In this document: one piece after another, positions 1-8,873 of the stretch
How the letters are laid out: each line of letters starts with the position of its first letter
Position numbering within the stretch: the stretch's first letter is position 1
Assembly (NCBI RefSeq): GCF_038002765.1
Contig: NZ_JBBODE010000001.1
Span: 744,001 to 808,000, forward strand
Source of the DNA: Peribacillus sp. FSL H8-0477
GTDB taxonomy: Bacteria > Bacillota > Bacilli > Bacillales > DSM-1321
Length of the DNA: 64,000 bases
Reading direction: 5' to 3'
The notes under the pieces: model-generated
Told to the model about the DNA's origin: nothing
The model's database searches: none
Seen by the model: the letters and a program-made list of their open reading frames with translations, nothing else
Made by a program: the position numbers and the translations under genes

Positions 1-71
1 ATCATTTCAAGTGTTTGTAAACCTTCTTCGTCATTCCAAAATTTTGATAACCAACTAGAAAATTGTTTCAT
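1..71 (-). CDS. Flp/type IVb prepilin-like protein, N-terminus only (cut by window edge)
   Basis: Only the first 23 codons lie in the window, starting at the ATG at 71 behind a GGAGG site. The peptide reads MKQFSSWLSKFWNDEEGLQT and continues LEM. Its G|LQTLE segment has a Gly before the cleavage point and Glu at mature position +5, which is the class III (prepilin peptidase) signal seen in Flp/TadE-type pilins. It is the last visible gene of a Tad-like cluster on the same strand, 24 bases after the TadC-like gene. The hydrophobic helix expected next lies outside the window, so the pilin call is partly inferred from context. Confidence 0.7.
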   Translation of the reverse strand, partial: MKQFSSWLSKFWNDEEGLQTLEM

Positions 72-95
72 TTTAATTCCTCCATATAATTTTTT

Positions 96-959
96 TTATA
101 ATATTGATATTGCCGGATAACCTACAATAATCATCATGGCAATAAAAATCAAGATTAGTGGAAATACGAGCTTCGATGAGGCTTCTTCCCCCTTGGTTCT
201 GGAAATACTTTTCCTTTTTTCCCATAGGACTGTTGATAATTCTCGAAGTGAAATTATTAGATCCTGACCGCCTTTTCGGTAGTTAAGCAGGACCGTAGTA
301 GTAAATAGAGACACTTCCTGTATTCCGCATTTTTTGCTAAATTCATTCATGACATGTCCGAAAGGTTCATTGCTGGTAAGTTTATTCACTGTCACCTTTA
401 GTTCTGCGTATAAAGGTGAGTCATTTTCACCTTTCATCTCAACACAGCGGACAATCGCTTGTTGAACTGTTTCTCCTGCATTAACGAGAAGGATAATTTT
501 ATTCACCAATTCAGGCAGCTCAAGGAGGATCTTATTCTTTCGATCTTTTTCCTTATTCGATAATTGGTTGATCATAATCACTGGAATGATAAATGTAAAT
601 ATACAGCCTGCTAAGAACATAACATGGTCGCCTGAAGAGAGTAAGGCAATCAGAAATGATCCAAGAAAGCAAACTAGTACAATAGAAATGAGTTGAGCGA
701 TAAACATGCGCGTATGTTTCAAGGCTTCTCTGCTTCCATGTAAACCAATCATCTTCTGTTGTATATTAGAGACCTGAGTATGAAACCGCTCCATGATCAA
801 CCATTTATTCATAATATAAAGAGACACTGGAGCCATAAATAGTAAGGAATATTGCCCGTTCATTTCAGTTATAAAGTCATCGTATTTGTTTCGAGAAACA
901 ACTGAAAGAATAAAATATACAACAATAAGCGCCAGCACCAATACCCCATATATAGCCAT
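96..959 (-). CDS. TadC-like type II/IV secretion F-domain membrane protein
   Basis: About 287 residues with an N-terminal membrane helix, a central pair of helices near residues 90-135, a cytoplasmic T2SSF-type region (PELVNKI, AGETVQQAI, YRKGGQDL) and a C-terminal helix. This is the architecture of TadC, the inner-membrane platform protein of tight-adherence/Flp pili. In-frame starts at 968 (GTG), 965 (ATG) and 959 (ATG) are possible. The AAGGTG site inside the end of the upstream gene is best spaced for 959. Its 5' end overlaps the TadB-like gene, so the two are probably translationally coupled. Confidence 0.85.
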   Translation of the reverse strand: MAIYGVLVLALIVVYFILSVVSRNKYDDFITEMNGQYSLLFMAPVSLYIMNKWLIMERFHTQVSNIQQKMIGLHGSREALKHTRMFIAQLISIVLVCFLGSFLIALLSSGDHVMFLAGCIFTFIIPVIMINQLSNKEKDRKNKILLELPELVNKIILLVNAGETVQQAIVRCVEMKGENDSPLYAELKVTVNKLTSNEPFGHVMNEFSKKCGIQEVSLFTTTVLLNYRKGGQDLIISLRELSTVLWEKRKSISRTKGEEASSKLVFPLILIFIAMMIIVGYPAISIL

Positions 960-964
960 ATCCA

Positions 965-1915
965 TCACACCTTAATATTCATAATTCTTTGGCTCAGCCA
1001 ATATGAGAGTACAAGTAATCCAAGACATACGGTCATTATAATTGGCCCTAAGTTGGACCAGTTATAGAGAGGAGCTAAATAATCACCTGATGAGTATTTT
1101 AACAAAGCGATCATTCCGATAGGCATGACTGTCAGGATCCTTGATTCAAATTTCTTTTGGGCAATCATAATTTGGACCTCTTGCTGTATCTCGACCTTTT
1201 CTCCAATTATGTCAGCTGTTCTTCTAATGACTTCAACTAAATTACCACCTGTTCGTTTACAGGTAATAAACACATCAGCAAAATTCATAATGTCCTCAAG
1301 ATCTGAACGATTTGCAAAATCCCGAATTGCTCTCTCAATTGTTTCACCATTTTCCACCCTGCGATTGATGATTTCAAATTCACGTATAATATGCGTGTTA
1401 GGGTCCGGATAAAGCATTTTGAGGTCGAAGACAACTTCTCTAAAACTATTTTCAATCGAACGTCCCGCAGCAAGTGAGGAAGATAGAGAGGCAATGGCCT
1501 CTTTAAACTGGACCGAAAGTTTATCCTTTCGCTGAAAAAGTAATGAATGTTTCCTCATTTTAGGGAACAGAAGTCCTAGACTACTCAAAACGAAAGCAAT
1601 AACCATATTTTCATAGAAAAGCATACCTAATAGGAATAACGCAATCATCGCAATTGCTGCATAAAGAGTAAATTCTTTAACTGTCAAGTGATACTCAGAA
1701 TAATCTATCAAGTGTTTATCTACATTTCTAATTCGTTTCTTTGCAGTTTCTTCCTTAATTTCTCTCGCTTTTTTTGCAAAACTTGTTTCGATAGTTGCAG
1801 CTGGCTGACCTTCCACTATCGCTTTCTTTTCAGCTTCTTTCTTTTTATAGTTTATAAAGAAGTAAATTCCAAATATTACAGGGAGCAAGAGCAGGATCAA
1901 CATGTCTTGATTCAT
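965..1915 (-). CDS. TadB-like type II/IV secretion F-domain membrane protein
   Basis: 316 residues: an N-terminal helix, a Lys/Glu-rich cytoplasmic stretch, two helices near residues 85-120, a T2SSF domain (KEAIASLSSSLAAGRSIE, CKRTGGNLVEVI) and two C-terminal helices. This is the TadB member of the TadB/TadC pair that forms the membrane platform for pilus assembly. The ATG has a strong AGGAGGAGGTG ribosome site 4-8 bases upstream. It lies 21 bases after the CpaF-like ATPase gene in the same direction, giving the usual ATPase-TadB-TadC order. Confidence 0.87.
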   Translation of the reverse strand: MNQDMLILLLLPVIFGIYFFINYKKKEAEKKAIVEGQPAATIETSFAKKAREIKEETAKKRIRNVDKHLIDYSEYHLTVKEFTLYAAIAMIALFLLGMLFYENMVIAFVLSSLGLLFPKMRKHSLLFQRKDKLSVQFKEAIASLSSSLAAGRSIENSFREVVFDLKMLYPDPNTHIIREFEIINRRVENGETIERAIRDFANRSDLEDIMNFADVFITCKRTGGNLVEVIRRTADIIGEKVEIQQEVQIMIAQKKFESRILTVMPIGMIALLKYSSGDYLAPLYNWSNLGPIIMTVCLGLLVLSYWLSQRIMNIKV

Positions 1916-1936
1916 CTTTTCACCTCCTCCTATTAA

Positions 1937-3172
1937 TTATTTGTCGTAGATCCCAGCCATTTTCAATTTAGTAATTGATTGCAGTTTATTTTTTGTAGGC
2001 AGAAGCTGACCGATAATTTTGCCATCAGCATCTTCCCCTTCCTCAATAAATTCAAAAAGAGGATTGATTTGTATTTCACCATTTTCTATTCCTATCAGCT
2101 CACTGATTGAGACAATTTTTCTCGAATGATCCCTTAGTCTGGATAAATGAACCATAATATCAATAGCAGAGCTGATTTGCTGACGAATGACCTGCACGGG
2201 AAGACTCGCCCCGCTCAACACCATTGTTTCTAAACGACTAAGCATATCTGTTGTTGAATTAGCATGACCTGTTGATAATGATCCATCATGCCCTGTATTC
2301 ATAGCCTGCAGCATATCAAGTGCTTCCGCTCCCCGAACCTCACCAACGATTATTCGGTTTGGGCGCATGCGTAGAGAAGTCTTGATTAAATCACGAATAC
2401 CAATTTCCCCGCGGCCCTCTGTATTAGCATTTCTTGTTTCCAAACTAACTAGATTTGGTACATTCTTAATTTGTAATTCAGCAGAATCTTCAATCGTTAG
2501 TATCCTTTCATCCCTCGGAATAAAATTTGATAAAACGTTCAAAAATGTGGTTTTACCTGAACCAGTTCCACCACCGATAAATATGTTATATTTGGCTTCC
2601 ACTAGATCCCTTAAGAATTCGGCTGCTTCATTGGTGATAGCTCCTTTTTCAACTAAATCTTCAATTGTAAGAGGTCTTTCGGGAAACTTCCGTATTGTAA
2701 TGGCAGGACCTTTCAGCGAAATCGGTGGAAGAACAACGTTCACCCTTGAACCATCGTGCAGCCTTGCATCGACGATTGGCGTTGATTCATTGACCACCCG
2801 ATCTACTTTCGAAACAATTGATTGAATAATATCCTCTAACTTTTGTTGACTTTCAAAAAAAATGTCGACCTTAGAGACTTCCCCATTTCTTTCAATAAAA
2901 ATTTCTTCATGGCTGTTCACCATAATTTCGGTGATTGACTTATCATCAATAAGCGGCTGTAACACGTCATACCCCCGGAAAGCATTGAAAATCCTATCTA
3001 CGAGCCAATGCATCTGTGCTGAGTTAAGTTTATTTGTATGTGAATAGTCAAAAACCGCTGCCTCAATATATTCCATTAGTTCATCATTAGGTATGGAATG
3101 CATGAGGTCTAGTGTTTCTCTCAATGACTGGATGATGTCCTTTACAATTTTTTCATCAATCAATTTGGACAC
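1937..3172 (-). CDS. CpaF/TadA-type secretion ATPase
   Basis: 411 residues, within the range of CpaF/TadA family ATPases that power Flp pilus assembly. An N-terminal all-alpha region (residues 1-130) precedes the RecA-like core. Walker A is GGGTGSGKTT at about 200-209, a Walker B/Asp-box-like IIVGEVRGAEALD lies near 275-287, and the His box TGHDGSLSTGHAN follows. The GTG start at 3172 lies inside the end of the CpaE-like gene (17-bp overlap), so coupled translation is likely. All residues expected for ATP hydrolysis appear intact. Confidence 0.92.
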   Translation of the reverse strand: MSKLIDEKIVKDIIQSLRETLDLMHSIPNDELMEYIEAAVFDYSHTNKLNSAQMHWLVDRIFNAFRGYDVLQPLIDDKSITEIMVNSHEEIFIERNGEVSKVDIFFESQQKLEDIIQSIVSKVDRVVNESTPIVDARLHDGSRVNVVLPPISLKGPAITIRKFPERPLTIEDLVEKGAITNEAAEFLRDLVEAKYNIFIGGGTGSGKTTFLNVLSNFIPRDERILTIEDSAELQIKNVPNLVSLETRNANTEGRGEIGIRDLIKTSLRMRPNRIIVGEVRGAEALDMLQAMNTGHDGSLSTGHANSTTDMLSRLETMVLSGASLPVQVIRQQISSAIDIMVHLSRLRDHSRKIVSISELIGIENGEIQINPLFEFIEEGEDADGKIIGQLLPTKNKLQSITKLKMAGIYDK

Positions 3173-4277
3173 CTGCCTGATTTCTTTCAGTTAGTTCATT
3201 TGTAATGGTCATCAACTCTTTTGTATAAAGCGGATGATAATATATTTGATTTCTCCCAGTGACTTGGGCCCATTCCTGAACATATGGAAGGTAGCCATGT
3301 ATTGGGAGATTAAAGGATCTGAATTCTTCCGGAAAGTACCCAGTGAAACGATTGACAATAAAAACCGCTTTTCCTTCTATTAAATGAGGATGATCAAACA
3401 GCTCCTGCTGCAGTTGAAGCATATGGGCCGTTTTATAAAAACTTTGAACATCATTATTCAGCAGCCACATAATCTGGTGACTTTCTTCAAATGCTGCTAA
3501 GGTAAACTCATGAACTGAACTATCTAGATCGATAAGAATGTAATCGTATTGTCCAGTTTCTATTAAGGCCTGAATCAGGATTTTCACATCCTCTTTTTTA
3601 ATAGCAATCATTTCATCTGGACAAGGTGGTAAATCGAAGTAATCAATATTCGAATCACTGTCATATTTCTTTAAAGCTTCAATTTTTGACAAAAGCTGAG
3701 ATGGCTTCGCTTTCAGATAGTACAAAATTTGCAAGGATGGAGAATCCTCATTTGAGTGAAAGTATAGTGATGTCGAATTAAATAATTCAAAATTTAAATA
3801 AAATACTTTATTTCCTTTTTGCGCCAGTTGTCTACCGATAGATGCAGCAAAAGTTGTTTTTCCTGTTCCTCCAGCAGGTGAGTATACGGATACAACCTTT
3901 GTTTTACCCGCATTACCAGCTATACCTGTTAAGCTTGCGTGATGTTCATAATAAGCTGACAAGGTGGATGATAAGAGTTGGTTTAGAGGTTTATATTTAA
4001 AAACCCCTTTTCTGTCTTTATTTTGTGCACTCTCATCTTCTAGTAAAAACAGGACTATACCCTTATATTCTAAAAATTGTTCCCTATCAAAGAGATTAGG
4101 TTGAATAAGGATTATATCAATTGGCTGTTCTGACTCTATGTATTGTTTTAAACTATCGGAATTTGAAAAAAGTTTAATATCAAACTTCTGATTCAATTTA
4201 GAAGATAGAATATACTCCCCGAATGACCTTAGATATAAGGAATCGGTATCTGCAATAATCAGCTGAAGCTTTTTCAT
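3156..4277 (-). CDS. CpaE/TadZ-like ParA-type ATPase of the Tad cluster
   Basis: About 373 residues. Residues 1-110 look like a receiver-like (atypical response regulator) domain, and a MinD/ParA-type domain follows with deviant Walker A SPAGGTGKTT near residue 135 and DYILIDLDS near 225. This two-domain plan is that of CpaE/TadZ, which localises the pilus machine in the cell. Start choice is uncertain: GTG at 4286 is only 3 bases from the AAAGGAG site, while ATG at 4277 is 12 bases away. First gene of the visible pilus operon, overlapping cpaF. Confidence 0.82.
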   Translation of the reverse strand: MKKLQLIIADTDSLYLRSFGEYILSSKLNQKFDIKLFSNSDSLKQYIESEQPIDIILIQPNLFDREQFLEYKGIVLFLLEDESAQNKDRKGVFKYKPLNQLLSSTLSAYYEHHASLTGIAGNAGKTKVVSVYSPAGGTGKTTFAASIGRQLAQKGNKVFYLNFELFNSTSLYFHSNEDSPSLQILYYLKAKPSQLLSKIEALKKYDSDSNIDYFDLPPCPDEMIAIKKEDVKILIQALIETGQYDYILIDLDSSVHEFTLAAFEESHQIMWLLNNDVQSFYKTAHMLQLQQELFDHPHLIEGKAVFIVNRFTGYFPEEFRSFNLPIHGYLPYVQEWAQVTGRNQIYYHPLYTKELMTITNELTERNQAGVQID

Positions 4278-4485
4278 TCTATTCACCCACTCCTTTTATC
4301 ATAGTAAAATCATACCTTAATGTAGTATCGACCCATGAAACTGATTACAATTATAACAATATTATCCATAAATCAACTACAAAAGAATAAAAAACAGTAA
4401 AATATGTCTATTTTTGAATAATTATGTATAATAACGAATGAGTTATTAGGTAATTTGACTTATTTTCATTTTGTTTCAAAATAAT

Positions 4486-4659
4486 TCAGGACAATAATTT
4501 ATAGCTAACTAATAGAATAAGAGCACTAATAACTATAATAATAGGCCCAGTATCGATGAGTTTGTTTTTGTCCGTTATATAATCTCTTAACCTAAGAAAC
4601 AATTGAGGTGTTTTATGGCTTGAGCTATTTAATATAGTTGTGTCATCATGTTTATCCAT
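4486..4659 (-). CDS. small membrane protein (57 aa), unknown
   Basis: A 57-codon frame with ATG at 4659 behind a strong TAGGAGGGAG site. The N-terminal 37 residues are polar (MDKHDDTT..., LRDYITDKNK). The C-terminal 20 form one hydrophobic segment (GPIIIVISALILLVSYKLL), i.e. a tail-anchored or single-pass peptide. It lies about 200 bases upstream of the Tad-like operon on the same strand. No family is recognised. The ribosome site and helix support a real gene, and a role with the pilus genes is only a guess from position. Confidence 0.5.
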   Translation of the reverse strand: MDKHDDTTILNSSSHKTPQLFLRLRDYITDKNKLIDTGPIIIVISALILLVSYKLLS

Positions 4660-4884
4660 CCTTCTCCCTCCTACACTGGAAAAAACAAGACCTCTTTTAA
4701 TAGGAATAATAACCCAGGAATTTTTTCTTATGTTTTATTACAAATAATATGGTAATCTATACCTGTATTTACAATAAACTACTTCTTTTTTACCGTTTTT
4801 AATATATCCCCCAATTAAAGGAAAAAATAACCTGTTTTTGTTAAAATTTTAAAAAAAAAAAAAATAAACTAACGAGGTGGAATT

Positions 4885-6300
4885 ATGAATTGTCCAAATT
4901 GCGGACAAACAACAGAAAAGCATGCTGAATTTTGTCCAGCATGCGGGTATAAATTAAGTAATCAAAGACGAAAAGGAAGATTACCGCTCCGTAAAAACGG
5001 AATTATTATCATTTCAATTTCTTTATTCCTCATTTTGGCCGCAGTGATTGCTTACCAAACTGGTAAAAGTGCATCTTCTCCAAGTAAGGTTGTCGATTCT
5101 TTTCATAAAGCACTAGATGCGGAAGATAGCACTACAGTAACAAAATTATTGGTTTCTGATGTTGATGGATGGAAAGTTAAGAATAAAGATTCTCAAAAAC
5201 TTTTAGATTATTATAAAGAAAATTCTTCTGACAAGGATCAATTAATCAGGCAATTGAATGAACAGGCAGAATCAGCCGAGGCTGGCCGGAATACTACTAT
5301 TTATCGAGACGAAGATTATGCGGTCTTTTCTCTAAAGCAAGACGGGAAGAAATGGCTTCTATTTGATCAATATGTTATTACAGTTACCCCAGTGTATTTA
5401 AAAGTTAAGGTAGATCAAGATAATGCTCGAATCTTGGTCGATGGGAAGGAACTAACAGCAAAATCCACAAAAGATAAAAACTATAGCTCAGGACCAATAG
5501 GACCTGGAAATCACGAAATAAAATCTGTCCTTCCCGGAAAATTCGTCTCTTCCGAGAAGAAAGAAGAAATCTCTATTTATAATGAAAAATATGATGAGGT
5601 ATTCAAAGAGATTACATTCGACGTAGATGCGATTAAAGTGAATTCTTTTTACGAGGACTCTATTTTATTCATTAATGGTAAACGTACTGATATTGTACTT
5701 AACCCTGAATTTACTGACCTTGGCTTGCTTCCAATAGACGGTACGGTCAAACTCCATATTGAAAAGGAACTTCCATGGGGGAACTTTAAATCCGATGAAA
5801 TAACAGTGAAGGAAGACAATTATATTAAATTTGATGACCTTGCTGTGCTAACGGAGGCAGAGCAAGAGCCCATTATGAACATGCTCAATGAGAATTGGAA
5901 GCAATATACAGAAACGCTCAATACTTTGGATGAAAAGAATATGAAGCTCATGCCAGAAAAATCAAGAAAAGGTGTAATGAAGTATGCCAAACGGCTTAAA
6001 GGTTTGTCTGGGGGGTATGAGGCCGAATTCGTTAAGGCGGTTTACGTTGTAGATTCATTAAAGATGCCTGTATATAATGCGGATCAAAACCGCTTCGAAC
6101 TAAAGGTAAAGGCAGAATATACATTAAATGAGCCTCTAAATCATGGCTACTGGGTGCTTATCGATGGAGATAAAGCCACGACAACTTACTTTTTAGACCT
6201 CTATTATGATGAAGATGATAAAAGTTGGAAGATTGAAGAGTATAAAGATGGTAGTTTTTATATAATCAGCAGCGATGTTACCAAAACTTATGAATTTTAA
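4885..6300 (+). CDS. TcaA/YvbJ-like zinc-ribbon membrane-anchored protein
   Basis: 471 residues. The N-terminus holds a zinc ribbon with Cys 3, 6, 17 and 20 (CPNC...CPAC), followed by a basic linker and one membrane helix at about 38-57. A long extracellular region follows with repeated beta-rich domains (VDGKELT, INGKRTDI) and a C-terminal NTF2-like segment. This arrangement matches TcaA/YvbJ proteins, cell-envelope proteins known in staphylococci for effects on glycopeptide susceptibility; the function here is not established. ATG follows GAGGTGG. It precedes two plus-strand genes with short gaps, so an operon is likely. Confidence 0.75.
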   Translation: MNCPNCGQTTEKHAEFCPACGYKLSNQRRKGRLPLRKNGIIIISISLFLILAAVIAYQTGKSASSPSKVVDSFHKALDAEDSTTVTKLLVSDVDGWKVKNKDSQKLLDYYKENSSDKDQLIRQLNEQAESAEAGRNTTIYRDEDYAVFSLKQDGKKWLLFDQYVITVTPVYLKVKVDQDNARILVDGKELTAKSTKDKNYSSGPIGPGNHEIKSVLPGKFVSSEKKEEISIYNEKYDEVFKEITFDVDAIKVNSFYEDSILFINGKRTDIVLNPEFTDLGLLPIDGTVKLHIEKELPWGNFKSDEITVKEDNYIKFDDLAVLTEAEQEPIMNMLNENWKQYTETLNTLDEKNMKLMPEKSRKGVMKYAKRLKGLSGGYEAEFVKAVYVVDSLKMPVYNADQNRFELKVKAEYTLNEPLNHGYWVLIDGDKATTTYFLDLYYDEDDKSWKIEEYKDGSFYIISSDVTKTYEF

Positions 6301-6324
6301 TCAAACTATTAAAGGAGGCATCTG

Positions 6325-6981
6325 ATGGTTGAGACTCTTTTAAACTATGGACTTTTCTTTATTGGATTTCTCTTATTTATCATATTGCTTGCTGCAGCAA
6401 AAAAGTTTCCCATTCTCGGTTATTTTCTTTCTGCTTTAAAATGGATATTTATCGTCGGCTTTCTACTCATATATGGATTGCTCATCATCTTCAGTGTTTC
6501 CTTTCTTGCCGCACTCTATATTTCGCTCATCTCTTTATTCGTTACTGAACCTCATTTCTTTGCAGAGGGAAAGCGGCTGGATGTTTTATTGGGTGACCCT
6601 ATAAATATGTTAGCGTTAGTACGTTTTTCAATTATGTATGGTGTCCTTTATTTTGTCTCTTACATGGGGGCTGGCTTATTTTTGGCATCTTTCAAACTGA
6701 ACGTATGGGTTTACAATGGCCTCACCTATCTCATTACGATTTTAGCAACCATCTTCGGGTATCCATTGCTCATTCATACTTTCTTCCCTACTTTAGAGGT
6801 TACTTATTTAGGGGTCACTTTTCTATTGGCTTGTATCTTTACCATTATGATTAAACAGTTTATTAGAAAAGAATACCGTGCATACCAACGAAGTAGACCG
6901 ATTTACTACATTATCTACAGACTGATTCCTTGGATAAAAAAAGGGAGTCCTCCTGATAATGAACCATATTTAGATAACTGA
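6325..6981 (+). CDS. polytopic membrane protein, unknown
   Basis: 218 residues with about five or six hydrophobic segments (residues 5-25, 30-60, 85-115, 125-150, 152-175) and a basic C-terminal tail (RKEYRAYQRSRP). No catalytic motif or family is recognised. The ATG has AAAGGAGG 8 bases upstream. It lies 24 bases after the TcaA-like gene and 17 bases before an acetyltransferase on the same strand, so the three are probably cotranscribed. A partner role for the TcaA-like protein is inference only. Confidence 0.7.
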   Translation: MVETLLNYGLFFIGFLLFIILLAAAKKFPILGYFLSALKWIFIVGFLLIYGLLIIFSVSFLAALYISLISLFVTEPHFFAEGKRLDVLLGDPINMLALVRFSIMYGVLYFVSYMGAGLFLASFKLNVWVYNGLTYLITILATIFGYPLLIHTFFPTLEVTYLGVTFLLACIFTIMIKQFIRKEYRAYQRSRPIYYIIYRLIPWIKKGSPPDNEPYLDN

Positions 6982-6998
6982 AACGGGGAGTTATAAAG

Positions 6999-7553
6999 AT
7001 GCGTGGAGAGTTTGTGTATTTAAGGCCTGTTGAGAAAGTGGATATGGATAGTTTTTACCAGGCAGTCCATGACCAGGAAATAAGGTATATGACCGGTACC
7101 AGGAATACCTTCACTATGGAACAATTGTATGCACATTATGAAGAAATCACCACTGATCCAACACGTTTTGACTTTGCCATTTGTTTAGTAGAAAGTCAGG
7201 AAATTCTAGGTGACCTATCCATTTTAGAAATAGACAAAATTAATCAAAAAGCAGGATTTAGAATATCCTTACATAATACAAACTATTTAAATAAGGGGTA
7301 TGGCACAGAGGCTGTTCAATTGGCCCTGCAATTTACCTTTGAGGAGCTTAAGTTAAATCGGTTACAATTAGAAGTTTTTTCACATAATAGTCGCGGCATT
7401 AAATCTTATGAAAAAGCAGGATTTAAACAAGAGGGGATTATTAGACAATCGATTTATTTAAACAATCACTTTTCAGATGAGATTATAATGGGGATGTTAC
7501 AAAAAGAATATTTTGACCTTATTCAAACTTTTGATAAAAAGGACAAGGAGTAA
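6999..7553 (+). CDS. GNAT family N-acetyltransferase (RimJ/RimL type)
   Basis: 184 residues with the GNAT fold of RimL/SpeG-like enzymes: LRPVEKVDMDSFYQ at the start, beta4/beta5 region AGFRISLHNTNYLNKGYGTEA with the acetyl-CoA loop (NKGYGTEAV), then NRLQLEVFSHNSRGIKSYEKAGFKQEG. The protein probably acetylates an amine on a small molecule or a protein N-terminus; the substrate cannot be read from sequence. ATG follows GGGGAG. The 3' end is embedded in a terminator hairpin. Confidence 0.85.
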   Translation: MRGEFVYLRPVEKVDMDSFYQAVHDQEIRYMTGTRNTFTMEQLYAHYEEITTDPTRFDFAICLVESQEILGDLSILEIDKINQKAGFRISLHNTNYLNKGYGTEAVQLALQFTFEELKLNRLQLEVFSHNSRGIKSYEKAGFKQEGIIRQSIYLNNHFSDEIIMGMLQKEYFDLIQTFDKKDKE

Positions 7554-7571
7554 ATCTCCCTTGTCCTTTTT
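7536..7571. terminator. bidirectional intrinsic terminator
   Basis: AAAAAGGACAAGG and CCTTGTCCTTTTT form a 13-bp-class stem overlapping the stop of the acetyltransferase gene. U-runs on both strands allow it to serve the convergent YiaA-like gene as well. Confidence 0.85.
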
Positions 7572-7595
7572 ACTTTTTCGAGAAAAAATAATACC

Positions 7596-8066
7596 TCAAT
7601 CTTTTTCCCTTACTCTTTGTGTGTCTCTTATATTCTTTTGAACCGTTATAGCTGCAAATAAACTTAGAACGAATGCCATACCATAAAATCCTTTTTCGCT
7701 TAAAATTATACTTCCTGCATTGTATAAACCAATGGCCATTAATGCAATAGATACAATAAGTGCGAACCAACTAATCCCATAATAAATAGTAGTAACTGGC
7801 AGTCCTTCATCTTTATCCCTAACTGCTTTTTGTAGAGATATTGCGGCATAAAGTCCGAATACTAACACGGCAAAGTAATAGCCTTTTTCGTTCAATTGCA
7901 TATTTGCGTTAAATAAACCGATAAGATAAGATGCAACACCTACTAATAGCGCTGCCCAAGAAGCACCCTTGAAGGCTGCAGTCGGTTCCCCTTCTCTCCT
8001 TTCTTCTTTTACTTTCAAATCATTTCGTTTTTCTTTTTCTAACGAAACTTCATTATCAATGGACAT
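7596..8066 (-). CDS. YiaA/YiaB two-helix domain membrane protein
   Basis: 156 residues. A charged N-terminal 30 residues ([17 protein letters not shown]) is followed by two copies of a two-helix unit, each ending in a similar [13 protein letters not shown] or [13 protein letters not shown] motif. This is the YiaAB domain pattern. Role unknown in this family. ATG at 8066 follows AAGGGGGC. The internal duplication is clear by eye. It is convergent with the upstream acetyltransferase and separated by the shared terminator. Confidence 0.8.
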   Translation of the reverse strand: MSIDNEVSLEKEKRNDLKVKEERREGEPTAAFKGASWAALLVGVASYLIGLFNANMQLNEKGYYFAVLVFGLYAAISLQKAVRDKDEGLPVTTIYYGISWFALIVSIALMAIGLYNAGSIILSEKGFYGMAFVLSLFAAITVQKNIRDTQRVREKD

Positions 8067-8253
8067 TAATGTTTTGCCCCCTTTCTTTACAATATAAAAT
8101 GGAGCACCAGAGAAGTGTAGTACCCCCTTCTTTTATACTATCATATAGAAATAAATGGCAAAATAGATTAAAAATTATTAATTTCTATTTATTTTTCTAA
8201 ACTGGTAATTTGCTTACCTGTTCGTAGTTGAATAGAGATCTAACAATGAACAG

Positions 8254-8367
8254 AGGTCGAATCGACCTGAGAAAGGGCCGAATGTTTACCATTTTGGGCC
8301 GAATAATCTGGGTTTTGGGCCGAATCATACCGAATTTGGGCCGAATAAAGTGGGTTTAGGGCCAAAT
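8254..8367. repeat. 21-bp phased GGGCCGAAT array
   Basis: The 9-mer GGGCCGAAT or close variants begins at 8254 (GAGGTCGAAT-like), 8275, 8296, 8317, 8338 and 8359 (GGGCCAAAT). The spacing is exactly 21 bp, about two helical turns, with more variable filler between. On the minus strand the period is seven codons, giving repeated Ser-Ala-Gln. Confidence 0.85.
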
Positions 8368-8542
8368 GCCAGCCCGAATAGAAAAATAAATCATCAATCC
8401 GAACAAAGTAAGCAGGGTTTGTCCAAAAAGGTGTCACTACTAGGCAAAAGCGTATTCAGCTAAGTCAAAAAGAGAAAGATACTCTATTTTCCAAGACCCA
8501 ACCCGAAAGCCGTCAGTATGGCGATGGCAGCAAGGGTCGAAT
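8368..8542. repeat. direct repeat copy A (about 175 bp)
   Basis: Begins GCCAGCCCGAATAGAAAAAT and ends GCAAGGGTCGAAT. It is nearly identical to the copy at 8564-8738, differing at about ten positions with small indels. Copy offset is 196 bp. Confidence 0.85.
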
Positions 8543-8563
8543 ATTATCGATTTTTGGCTGAAC

Positions 8564-8738
8564 GCCAGCCCGAATAGAAAAATAAATCATCAATCCGAAC
8601 AAAGTAAGCAGGGTTTGTCCAAAAAGGGTCACAAATAGGCAAAAGCGTATTCAGCTAAGTCAAAAAGAGAAAGATACTCTATTTTCACAAGACCCAACCC
8701 GAAAACCGTCAGTATGGTGCTGGCAGCAAGGGCCGAAT
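8564..8738. repeat. direct repeat copy B (about 175 bp)
   Basis: Second copy of the unit at 8368-8542, ending GCAAGGGCCGAAT, so the end of each unit carries the same 9-mer as the phased array next to it. Confidence 0.85.
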
Positions 8739-8822
8739 CAGCTGCAGAATCAGCTGAATCATAGCCCCATAATGAAGGAATATACTCCGTTTTCAGGTCC
8801 TTACAATCCAATTCGATAACTA

Positions 8823-8873
8823 AAAAAAAGACTGTAATCAAACTCCATGATCACCCGAGTTTGATTACAGTCT
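8823..8873 (-). terminator. intrinsic terminator of dapF
   Basis: AGACTGTAATCAAACT pairs with AGTTTGATTACAGTCT (16 bp), and on the minus strand it is followed by a run of eight U. It lies just 3' of the dapF stop. Confidence 0.9.

Noticed and set aside
8240-8437. Minus-strand 65-codon frame with SAQ heptads
   Set aside because: No ribosome site, made of the 21-bp DNA repeat; treated as a consequence of the repeat, not a gene.
8629-8841. Minus-strand 70-codon frame in repeat copy B
   Set aside because: Overlaps the dapF terminator and repeat, no ribosome site.
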